Notes under the pieces: model-generated
What the model was told of the DNA's origin: nothing
The model's database searches: none
The model's input: the letters and a program-made list of their open reading frames with translations, nothing else
Position numbers and translations under genes: made by a program
Origin: an uncultured Selenomonadales bacterium
GTDB lineage: Bacteria > Bacillota > Negativicutes > Selenomonadales > Selenomonadaceae
DNA: 5,528 bases
Direction: 5' to 3'
NCBI GenBank assembly: GCA_946547205.1
Contig: CAMNPA010000105.1
Span: 1 to 5,528 of the forward strand
Shown: in pieces, positions 1 to 5,528 of the stretch
Layout of the letters: every line of letters starts with the position of its first letter
Position numbering within the stretch: position 1 is the first letter of the stretch

Positions 1-2693
1 TTGCCGAGCCAAACGTCCGTGCCGTGCGAAAAGCCCGAAATTCTCACGAGGTCGCTAAAGCAATCGGGATGCGTGTCGTCAATCATTTGCCGCGTGAAAC
101 TCGTTCTGAATTCCGGCAAGCCGAACGTCCCGGATTTTGTGCCGAGTTGTTGCGGCGTCAAGTAGAGCGCGTCAGTCGAATTGAACAAACTAAGCGTCGG
201 CTTATCGTCGAGCGGAATCGTTTTCGGATCGCGGTGCGTCAAATTTTCCAACATGCGAATCATCGTAGGATCAACGTGACCGAGAATATCGAGCTTAACG
301 AGCCGTTCGCTTATCGAGTGATAATCAAAATGCGTCGTCGTCGTTGAAGCGTCCTTGTTATCGGCGGGATATTGAATCGGCGTGAAATAGTGGATGTCCA
401 TATCGCGCGGCACGACCATAATTCCCGCAGGATGTTGCCCGGAAGTTTTCTTGACGCCTTGACAGCCCGCCGCGATTTTGGCGATAAACGAGCCGTGTTT
501 GTGTTGATGACGTTCCTCAAAATATTTTTTCACGAGCCCGAACGAAGTCTTCTCCGCAACCGTCGTGATTGTTCCCGCGCGATAAACGTTGTGCTTGCCG
601 AAGAGAATTTCCGTGTATTTGTGCGCAACCGATTGATATTCGCCCGAAAAGTTCAAATCAATATCGGGCACCTTGTCGCCGTCGAAGCCTAAGAATACCG
701 CGAACGGAATGTCGTGACCGTCTTTGATGAGCTGATGACCGCAGACAGGACAATTTTTTTTCGGCAAATCGTAGCCGCAACCGACTTCGCCCGCCGTGAA
801 AAATTTGCTGTACTGACATTTCGGGCAACGATAATGCGGCGGCAAAGGATTGACTTCCGTTATGCCCGTGAGCGTCGCGACAAACGACGAGCCGACACTT
901 CCGCGCGAGCCGACAAGATAACCGTCGTCGTTGGATTTTTTCACGAGCCGCCGAGCTATCATGTACAGTCCCGCGAATCCGTGACCGATTATCGGCTTGA
1001 GTTCCTGTTCAAGTCGAGCTTCGACAATCGCCGGCAAATTTTCTCCGTAAAGCCGGCGTGCCTTCGTGTAGGAAATTTCGCGAATCTCTTCTTCCGCGCC
1101 CAAAACCGTCGGCGAATAAGTTCCGTCGGGTATCGGCTTTAAAAATTCCACAGAGTCCGCGATTTTGTTTGGATTGGTAACGATTGCCTCGTAAGCCGTT
1201 TCCTTGTCCAGATAGTCAAATTCCGCAAACATTTCATCGGTCGTGCGAAGATACAGCGGCGGTTGATTCTCGGCGTCATCGTAACCTTTGCTTGCCATCA
1301 GAACTGCGCGGCAAATCGAATCGTCGGGATTGAGAAAATGAGCGTCGGTCGTGGCGACAAGCGGCTTGCCCAATTTTTTTGCGAGTGCGGCAACTTTTCG
1401 ATTGATGTCGCGCAAATCGTCCTCGGTCGTGATGTTCGGGAATTCTTCGCTGTCGACGAGAAATTTATTGTTGCCAATCGGCTGAATCTCCAGATAATCA
1501 TAGAACGCGGCAATTTCCTCAAGCTCCGAATCAGATTTTCCCGCGACGATTGCCCGAATCAATTCGCCTGCCTCGCACGCCGAACCGATAATCAAACCTT
1601 CGCGCAGGTCGCTCAAAATTTTTTTCGGAATGCGCGGACGATAATGCATGAAACGAATTTGACTGATCGAAACGAGTTTGTACAGGTTGCCGAGCCCGAC
1701 TTTGTTTCGCGCCAAAATGATGACGTGGTTTGCAAATTTCTGCTTAACGTCGTCGCCGATAAGGTAGCCTTCCATGCCGTAAATGACTTTGATTTTTTTT
1801 CCGGCCTTCGCGAGTTTTGAAACGGTGTTGGCGGCGTTCGGGAAGGCTTGAATAACTCCGTGGTCGGTTATCGCGACGGCAGACCAATTCCAATCGGCGG
1901 CAGTCTGAATCAATTTTTCGACGGGAATAACGGCGTCCATCGCGCTCATTTTCGTATGAACGTGCAATTCAACGCGTTTAACTTCGGCGGTGTCTTGACG
2001 CGCAGAAATTTTTTCGACGGGCTCAATCGCGTTGACGAACAGGACAGTTTCCTTTGCGTAGTCGTCGTGTTGAGCTTTTGCAGAAATTTTTACGAGAGCA
2101 CCGGGCTTTAACATGTCGGCAAAAGTTTGCGCGTCGGATTTTTTGTTGCCCTTGAAAAATTTTTTGCAGGCAATGCCGTCGGTGTCGTCGGTCACGCAAA
2201 ACGTAACGATAACAGAGCCGGTCTTGGTCTCGCGCATGTTGACGCCGTTCATGTCTCCGCTGCCGATTTCGCCGATGATGACGACTTCGCCGCTGTCGTC
2301 TGTGATGTTGCTGATTTTCGTGACGGTGCCGGAAATTTTTTCCTTAGCCGCCGAACGTTGAGCATTTTCCGCCGAATAGGAACGCTGACTTCTGAATTCG
2401 TTTTTGGGCGCAGATTTTTTTTCGGCGACAGGTTCCGTGCCAATCGTCTGCTCCGATTTAATCTCGACTTCGACTTTGTAACGTTGCTGCAAAAATTCTG
2501 CGGCGGTGTGAAAAATTTTCTCGTCGCACTTTTCCGTTGAACACAATCTTATCTGCCAAAGATTGGCTTCCGGCGTGACGACGACTTCTTTCAATGCGCA
2601 ACGGCTGATTTGACTTGAAGTCTCCGTTCCAAGTCCGTCGAACAATCGGAAAAAATTTTTCTCGTCGCTGATTTCAAGTTTGTATCTGTCCAC
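1..2693 (-). CDS. polC: DNA polymerase III alpha subunit, PolC type, exonuclease-less (3' end outside window)
   Basis: This is the replicative DNA polymerase of low-GC Gram-positive bacteria, which extends primers at the fork in the cytoplasm. I translated about 897 codons from a GTG start without meeting a stop; the C-terminal part lies beyond base 1. Domains in order: a small N-terminal domain (residues ~3-80) resembling the first PolC N-terminal domain; an OB-fold (~118-228); a PHP domain (LHVHT with H244/H246, TDH at 277-278, YGMEGY with E308, DAH with H452); the polymerase palm with GYLVGSRGSVGSS (~591-603); a four-Cys zinc site (C623, C626, C648, C651); PDIDLNF with catalytic D677/D679; and KLDILGH with the third Asp, D801. 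The DnaQ-like exonuclease normally inserted in the PHP domain of B. subtilis PolC is absent: YGMEGYLIGDD joins HVIILARN through only a few residues. The N-terminal region is also short. The GTG start is chosen because a GGAG lies 8 nt upstream and the N-terminus aligns with known PolC. The family call is very secure. Confidence 0.97.
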   Translation of the reverse strand, partial: MDRYKLEISDEKNFFRLFDGLGTETSSQISRCALKEVVVTPEANLWQIRLCSTEKCDEKIFHTAAEFLQQRYKVEVEIKSEQTIGTEPVAEKKSAPKNEFRSQRSYSAENAQRSAAKEKISGTVTKISNITDDSGEVVIIGEIGSGDMNGVNMRETKTGSVIVTFCVTDDTDGIACKKFFKGNKKSDAQTFADMLKPGALVKISAKAQHDDYAKETVLFVNAIEPVEKISARQDTAEVKRVELHVHTKMSAMDAVIPVEKLIQTAADWNWSAVAITDHGVIQAFPNAANTVSKLAKAGKKIKVIYGMEGYLIGDDVKQKFANHVIILARNKVGLGNLYKLVSISQIRFMHYRPRIPKKILSDLREGLIIGSACEAGELIRAIVAGKSDSELEEIAAFYDYLEIQPIGNNKFLVDSEEFPNITTEDDLRDINRKVAALAKKLGKPLVATTDAHFLNPDDSICRAVLMASKGYDDAENQPPLYLRTTDEMFAEFDYLDKETAYEAIVTNPNKIADSVEFLKPIPDGTYSPTVLGAEEEIREISYTKARRLYGENLPAIVEARLEQELKPIIGHGFAGLYMIARRLVKKSNDDGYLVGSRGSVGSSFVATLTGITEVNPLPPHYRCPKCQYSKFFTAGEVGCGYDLPKKNCPVCGHQLIKDGHDIPFAVFLGFDGDKVPDIDLNFSGEYQSVAHKYTEILFGKHNVYRAGTITTVAEKTSFGLVKKYFEERHQHKHGSFIAKIAAGCQGVKKTSGQHPAGIMVVPRDMDIHYFTPIQYPADNKDASTTTTHFDYHSISERLVKLDILGHVDPTMIRMLENLTHRDPKTIPLDDKPTLSLFNSTDALYLTPQQLGTKSGTFGLPEFRTSFTRQMIDDTHPDCFSDLVRISGFSHGTDVWLG

Positions 2694-2701
2694 GGCATCA
2701 T

Positions 2702-2705
2702 CTCC
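2702..2705 (-). promoter_or_regulatory. Shine-Dalgarno site of polC (GGAG)
   Basis: GGAG on the minus strand ends 8 nt before the GTG at 2693-2691. It decides the start: the two overlapping ATGs in the spacer (ATGATG) are in a different reading frame from polC, and no in-frame ATG lies nearby. Confidence 0.7.
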
Positions 2706-2724
2706 AAAGCAATTAGAAATACGA

Positions 2725-2768
2725 AATGCGCAATGCGCAATGAATTTGAACATCACGCATCACGCATT
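2725..2768 (-). repeat. Heptad-repeat hairpin between the methyltransferase gene and polC
   Basis: The two 18-nt arms (2725-2742 and 2751-2768) flank an 8-nt loop. Each arm is made of a 7-bp unit repeated about 2.5 times (plus strand: AATGCGC units in the first arm, ATCACGC units in the second). As DNA the arms mismatch at four positions. As minus-strand RNA, the direction of transcription here, all four become G-U or U-G wobbles, so all 18 positions pair. It starts 20 nt after the methyltransferase stop codon and ends about 20 nt before the polC Shine-Dalgarno site. The sequence after the stem is U-rich but interrupted, so it is not a classic intrinsic terminator. It could be an attenuator, an RNA-processing or stability element, or a copy of a dispersed short repeat. 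The structure is clear; the role is inferred. Confidence 0.75.
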
Positions 2769-2787
2769 GAAACGTTCGACAAAAATT

Positions 2788-3645
2788 TTAAACGTAAGAG
2801 GCAATAACCAGGTTGTAAAGATTCATTTTGATTGCCTCGGCATATATGGCGCATAATTCTTTCGGGTAGTGCTTTCTGTAGTGAACAAAATAAAGATTCA
2901 TTTCGCCTTGCGACGGCAGATAACTCCAACGAAGAATCAGCGTCAAAAAAACGTTCTCAATATTTTGAGCGGTATGCTCGTTAATTTGGAACGCCGCAAT
3001 GTTAGGATATTGAAATTTGGAATTCACATCGCCGGAAACCAAATTCAAAAATTTATTTGCCGTCACCGCGCTGAATAAAACGGTTGTGGCATTTCCGTTT
3101 GGATTCGTTCCGTATTGATTCAATGCCACGTCGTGCAAAACGACAATCGCGCCGTCTTTCAGATATGGCAACATGGCGATAAAATCCAAAACTTCACCGG
3201 GCAGAGAGTGGACAGTGTCGAGAATCACAAAGTCAATGTCGCCGCCGATGTTGTCAATGACTTGCGGAAGATATTTGCCGAGATGGAATTCGTGCGTGCC
3301 GCGCAGATTGCCGAAAACTTTTTCTTTGGCTAACGTTGCCATAAATCCCGACGGCTTTGTTTTGTCGCGGTAAAATTTTTCTGCCACATCGACGGAATGC
3401 ATTTCGTAGGGCTCGCCGATGTCTTCAAGAGCTTGTAAGATTATCGCAGTGGTTGCTCCGCCCGCCACGCCGACTTCGAGAATTTTTTTCGGGCGAAATT
3501 GTTTTATCGCGCCACAAAGAAACGCCGATTCAAATTCGCTCATTTCGGGTTCGCGGTAGCCGTCTTTGCTGACAAAACTCGGCAGTTTCGGCAAAATTTT
3601 TCGACGCGGTTCAAAGTCCAACGGCATTGCATTTAACCGAATCAT
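2788..3645 (-). CDS. Class I SAM-dependent methyltransferase, short paralogue (copy B)
   Basis: This 285-residue cytoplasmic protein resembles the Methyltransf_24 / cephalosporin-hydroxylase-like O-methyltransferases. Visible features are the SAM-binding motif I KKILEVGVAGGATT (residues 53-66), an acidic stretch after strand 2 (EMHSVDV, 81-87), ILDTVHSLPGEVLDF (141-155; D143 and H146 sit where this family binds a metal or substrate) and the motif LKDGAIVVLHDVALNQ (162-177, with H171 and D172). No signal peptide or membrane segment is seen. It is a paralogue of the upstream gene at 3793-5106: over the 64 residues from LRGTHEF to VALNQ, 58 are identical, while the N- and C-terminal parts are much less alike. 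It lacks that paralogue's ChW tail and poly-C insert and ends in NLVIASYV. The ATG overlaps the stop of the ACT remnant (ATGA), and AGGAGG lies 13 nt upstream. The acceptor substrate is unknown; family relatives methylate sugars, macrolide glycosides and other small molecules. Confidence 0.85.
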   Translation of the reverse strand: MIRLNAMPLDFEPRRKILPKLPSFVSKDGYREPEMSEFESAFLCGAIKQFRPKKILEVGVAGGATTAIILQALEDIGEPYEMHSVDVAEKFYRDKTKPSGFMATLAKEKVFGNLRGTHEFHLGKYLPQVIDNIGGDIDFVILDTVHSLPGEVLDFIAMLPYLKDGAIVVLHDVALNQYGTNPNGNATTVLFSAVTANKFLNLVSGDVNSKFQYPNIAAFQINEHTAQNIENVFLTLILRWSYLPSQGEMNLYFVHYRKHYPKELCAIYAEAIKMNLYNLVIASYV

Positions 3646-3784
3646 ACGGCAGAAATCTCCTCCTGTGTTAAAGATTGCAAACCTTTGCCTTTTAGAATGG
3701 CTTCAGCTTTTTTGGTGTCGTTGACGCGGAAAATCATGTAAGCGCGAGTTTTGCCGGCGAAAGCGTACATGTTCAAGGTCGCGA
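3642..3784 (-). pseudogene. Duplicated 3' remnant of the ACT-domain gene
   Basis: Bases 3642-3771 match 5103-5232, the 3' end of the intact ACT gene, without gaps at 123 of 130 positions; 73 bases in a row (3699-3771) are identical. The frame encodes the last 42 residues, MYAFAGKTRAY to EEISAV, with two substitutions. Beyond it, 12 bases at 3773-3784 match 5324-5335 of the intact gene in the same frame, which would mean a 90-bp (30-codon) internal deletion before the copy breaks off beside the stop of the preceding methyltransferase. No Shine-Dalgarno site precedes it, so it is probably not translated as its own protein. It is not just debris: it carries the AGGAGG and the overlapping stop codon used by the next gene. 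The homology is certain; the internal-deletion model rests on a short match. Confidence 0.88.
3659..3664 (-). promoter_or_regulatory. Shine-Dalgarno site of methyltransferase copy B, inside the ACT remnant
   Basis: AGGAGG on the minus strand lies 13 nt before the ATG at 3645, extended by a further AG that shortens the effective spacing to about 11 nt. It sits within the retained ACT coding tail at the same place as its counterpart at 5120-5125. Confidence 0.7.
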
Positions 3785-3792
3785 ACAATTTT

Positions 3793-5106
3793 TTATGCCG
3801 TCTTAGGTTCTAATTTTATCTGAACAGCGTTTAATTTTTGTCCATATGAATAAATCGCCTCGCCGTTTTTCGCCCACGAAGTCCAGTTGCCGTCGAAAGT
3901 GTGCACGCGATAGAGAACGTCGAATTCCTTTGCACCCGCTTCGTCAAGCCGAATTTTTATGCCGAAAATCGATTTTGACTTGCCGGTAGTGCCCGCCATT
4001 TCACCGTTCGCGACTTCCGGCGACCAACCTTCTTTGTCGTTGTAATACACCGAGTAATAGACTTTGTGCGCCGGAAAATTGATTTTAATTGCTTGAATGT
4101 CGCGCTGTTGATCGAGTGCATTGCTGATTCGATTTTCGCTAATCCATTTCTTGCTCCAGCCGTCCTTGCCAACATGTGTCTGATAAGTGAGGACGTCTGC
4201 CGGAGCCGCTTCGTTTTTCGCCGGAGCATCATCCTTTTTCTTCAGAGCGATGTTGTTGCGATTCATCTTGACTGTCTCGTCGAAAATCTCAATCAGCTCC
4301 GCAGGATAATGTTTCGTGTAGAATTCGCGATAAATGTTTATCTCGTCGTCTTTAGGCAGATAGTGCCACGTGAGCATGAAAGCCATGAAAACGTTATCGA
4401 TATGCGCCCGCGTCGATTCGTCCACTCTGAACGCACCGATGTTCGGATAGCGGTTTGGACGACTTTTGTCTTCGTGCGTAAAGTTCAAGAATTTTTCGGG
4501 AGCCGTCACCGCACTAAGCAGCAGTCCTGTTGCATGAGCGTCGGGCGTGTGAATCGGATTGTTTCTTTGATTCAATGCCACGTCATGCAAAACGACAATC
4601 GCGCCGTCTTTGAGATATGGCAACATTACCGGGAAGTCGAGCAATTCGCCCGGCGTGTAATGAACAGTGTCGAGAATCACAAAGTCAATGTCGCCGCCGA
4701 TTTCGTCAATGACTTGCGGCAGGTATTTGCCCAGATGAAATTCATGCGTGCCGCGTAAAGTAGACTGGGGGGGGGTTATTAATAAATTGTTTTCTTTTGC
4801 CAAGGTCGCTAAATATCCTGTATCGTGCCCGGCAACTTTCGTCGCCAAATCGCAAGAATGCATTTCGTAAGGTTCGCCGAGGTCTTCGAGGAGTTGCAAG
4901 ATAATCGCTGTAGTGCCGCCTTTAGCCACGCCGACTTCCAAAATTTTTTTCGGACGACAAGTTTGCAATGCTCCGCACAAAAACGCCGACTCGGAAGGTT
5001 CCATCCAAGGATGGCTTTTTTCTTTCCCTTCAAAATGGGACTTGAACTTCTCATTGATTTTTTTGCGCGGCTCTTCGTTATTAGGGAACTCGTTAAATTT
5101 AATCAT
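3793..5106 (-). CDS. SAM-dependent methyltransferase with C-terminal ChW repeats and a poly-C tract (copy A)
   Basis: This 437-residue protein has two parts. Residues 1 to ~290 form a class I SAM methyltransferase like the copy at 2788-3645: motif I KKILEVGVAKGGTT (53-66), EMHSCDL (81-87), ILDTVHYTPGELLDF (144-158) and LKDGAIVVLHDVALNQ (165-180). A Lys/Ala/Pro-rich linker (~289-304) leads to three ChW-type repeats (~307-343, ~350-387, ~398-432), recognisable from GW or NW pairs at 316-317, 360-361 and 407-408 and the recurring AIKINF / GIKIRL / AVQIKL ends. ChW repeats are usually found on exported proteins of clostridia and relatives, yet no signal peptide is present here, so a cytoplasmic binding role is more likely. 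Residues 107-116 are an insertion absent from the paralogue; it contains nine C in a row (T111-Q114). The ATG forms an ATGA overlap with the ACT stop, and AGGAGG lies 13 nt upstream, so translation is probably coupled. The substrate is unknown. The methyltransferase call is strong; the ChW call is by pattern. Confidence 0.87.
   Translation of the reverse strand: MIKFNEFPNNEEPRKKINEKFKSHFEGKEKSHPWMEPSESAFLCGALQTCRPKKILEVGVAKGGTTAIILQLLEDLGEPYEMHSCDLATKVAGHDTGYLATLAKENNLLITPPQSTLRGTHEFHLGKYLPQVIDEIGGDIDFVILDTVHYTPGELLDFPVMLPYLKDGAIVVLHDVALNQRNNPIHTPDAHATGLLLSAVTAPEKFLNFTHEDKSRPNRYPNIGAFRVDESTRAHIDNVFMAFMLTWHYLPKDDEINIYREFYTKHYPAELIEIFDETVKMNRNNIALKKKDDAPAKNEAAPADVLTYQTHVGKDGWSKKWISENRISNALDQQRDIQAIKINFPAHKVYYSVYYNDKEGWSPEVANGEMAGTTGKSKSIFGIKIRLDEAGAKEFDVLYRVHTFDGNWTSWAKNGEAIYSYGQKLNAVQIKLEPKTA
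4767..4775 (-). repeat. C9 homopolymer tract in a coding region (possible slippage site)
   Basis: Nine C in a row on the coding strand (G9 on the plus strand) read ACC CCC CCC CAG, encoding TPPQ at residues 111-114. It is the only such run in the window and falls in a segment missing from the paralogue. With C10 the frame meets TGA twelve codons after the ACC codon; with C8 it meets TGA about 33 codons on, before the later methyltransferase motifs and the ChW repeats. The nine-base form is therefore the ON state. It could also be a sequencing length error, although the present length keeps the frame open. Confidence 0.85.
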
Positions 5107-5528
5107 ACGGCGGAAATTTCCTCCTGTGTTAAAGATTGCAAGCCTTTGCTCTTGAGAAGGGCTTCAGCTTTTTTGGTGTCGTTGACGCGGAAAATCATGT
5201 AAGCGCGAGTTTTGCCGGCGAAAGCGTACATGTATTCGATGTTGACGTTTGCCGCGCTGAAATGTTGCAGGAGTTTGTTAAGGTCGCCCGCCTCGTCAGC
5301 AATGGCATAAGCCAAAACAGGCGTCAAGGTCGCGACAAAATTATTTTCCTTGAGAACGGTCGTCGCCTCGAAAACGTCATTAACCAACATGCGCACAATG
5401 CCGAATTCGCTGGTCTCTGCCAAGCTCAACGCGCGAATGTTAATCTTGTTCGCCGCAAGGACTTCGGTCAATTTGTTCAACGTGCCGGGTTTATTCTCAA
5501 GGAAAACGGAAACTTGATTGACGCTCAT
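5103..5528 (-). CDS. Tandem ACT-domain protein, putative amino-acid-binding regulator
   Basis: This 141-residue cytoplasmic protein consists of two ACT domains (about residues 1-68 and 70-141) and no enzyme domain. The first has the typical VSVFLENKPGTLNKLTEVLAANKINIRAL, in which the Pro-Gly turn and following helix form the usual amino-acid-binding edge; the second has VLAYAIADEAGDLNKLLQHF followed by NIEYMYAFAGKTRAYMIFRV. Length and motifs match the stand-alone double-ACT family (COG4747-like), often found beside phenylacetate-CoA ligase-type or indolepyruvate oxidoreductase genes; such a partner would lie upstream of the window and cannot be seen. The ATG is at the last three bases of the window, and MSVNQVSVFLENKPG is the usual N-terminus of the family, so the coding region is complete although its ribosome binding site is outside. 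Its TGA overlaps the next gene's ATG. It presumably binds an amino acid and controls a partner enzyme; the ligand is unknown. Confidence 0.92.
   Translation of the reverse strand: MSVNQVSVFLENKPGTLNKLTEVLAANKINIRALSLAETSEFGIVRMLVNDVFEATTVLKENNFVATLTPVLAYAIADEAGDLNKLLQHFSAANVNIEYMYAFAGKTRAYMIFRVNDTKKAEALLKSKGLQSLTQEEISAV
5120..5125 (-). promoter_or_regulatory. Shine-Dalgarno site of methyltransferase copy A, inside the ACT gene
   Basis: AGGAGG on the minus strand lies 13 nt before the ATG at 5106, within the last codons of the ACT gene (encoding part of TQEEIS). The same arrangement recurs at 3659-3664, which shows it was copied in the duplication. Confidence 0.7.

Larger units (their letters stand above)
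2788..5232 (-). repeat. Tandem duplication of an [ACT 3' end + methyltransferase] unit
   Basis: Copy A is 3793-5232 and copy B is 2788-3771. Both begin with the ACT tail, share the ATGA junction and continue into homologous methyltransferases. DNA-level identity persists in blocks, for example 38 identical bases at 3212-3249 and 4664-4701, as well as the 73-base block in the ACT tail. Copy A carries extra sequence (poly-C insert and ChW tail) that copy B lacks. Confidence 0.88.

Noticed and set aside
24..2540. Several plus-strand open frames of 80-185 codons opposite polC
   Set aside because: They lie antisense to a continuous, motif-rich PolC frame, have Arg/Phe-rich compositions typical of reverse-strand shadows, and show no ribosome sites or recognisable domains.
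2694..2760. A sigma-A-type promoter for polC in the intergenic region
   Set aside because: TTGCGC- and TATTTC-like strings can be picked out, but they overlap the repeat units and do not give a convincing -35/-10 pair at the right spacing.
2725..2768. The hairpin as a Rho-independent terminator
   Set aside because: The stem has G-U pairs and the following RNA is U-rich but interrupted by G, C and A, so an uninterrupted U tract is missing. A weak or conditional role is not excluded.
2788..3645. Methyltransferases as DNA or rRNA restriction/modification enzymes
   Set aside because: No DPPY/NPPF-type or PC-type catalytic motif is present; the LDTVH and LHDV motifs fit the small-molecule/sugar O-methyltransferase type better.
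4066..4758. A 230-codon plus-strand open frame opposite the methyltransferase copy A
   Set aside because: It is the antisense shadow of a well-supported gene, and a similar shadow occurs opposite the paralogue (3115-3333), as expected from shared sequence.
3793..5106. Copy A as two genes joined by a sequencing error
   Set aside because: The methyltransferase, linker and ChW repeats are in a single open frame with no internal start preceded by a ribosome site at the junction, so a true fusion is simpler.

Overview
The window reads as one minus-strand gene cluster, probably an operon, from a Bacillota-type (Firmicutes) bacterium. Three signs support this: a PolC-type DNA polymerase III alpha subunit, a hallmark of Bacillota; ChW (clostridial hydrophobic, Gly-Trp) repeats on another protein; and AGGAGG Shine-Dalgarno sites. 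Base composition is intermediate, with many AAAATTTT-like codon runs. A Negativicutes/Selenomonas-like host is my best guess but is not proven by the sequence.

In transcription order (high to low coordinates) the layout is: (1) 5528-5103, a complete tandem-ACT-domain protein; (2) 5106-3793, a SAM-dependent methyltransferase (copy A) with a C-terminal ChW-repeat extension and an in-frame C9 homopolymer in its coding strand, starting in an ATGA overlap with the ACT gene; (3) about 3792-3642, a broken second copy of the 3' end of the ACT gene; (4) 3645-2788, a second, shorter methyltransferase (copy B) that starts in the same ATGA overlap with the ACT remnant; (5) 2787-2694, a 94-bp intergenic region with a heptad-repeat hairpin; (6) 2693-1, the first ~897 codons of polC, running off the window edge. 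No gene is supported on the plus strand; the long plus-strand frames are shadows of these genes.

The ACT-tail plus methyltransferase unit was evidently duplicated in tandem. The remnant ACT tail no longer encodes an intact protein but still supplies the Shine-Dalgarno site and the stop/start overlap for copy B. The two methyltransferases have since diverged: only copy A has the ChW tail and the poly-C tract, and a one-base change in that tract in either direction would truncate the protein early, which suggests a phase-variable switch. The polymerase is also unusual. Its PHP domain lacks the DnaQ-type 3'-5' exonuclease that is inserted there in the B. subtilis enzyme, and its N-terminal region is shortened.

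The methyltransferase substrates cannot be read from the sequence. A small-molecule, sugar or surface-glycan acceptor is possible by family analogy. No RNA gene, CRISPR array or insertion sequence was seen.
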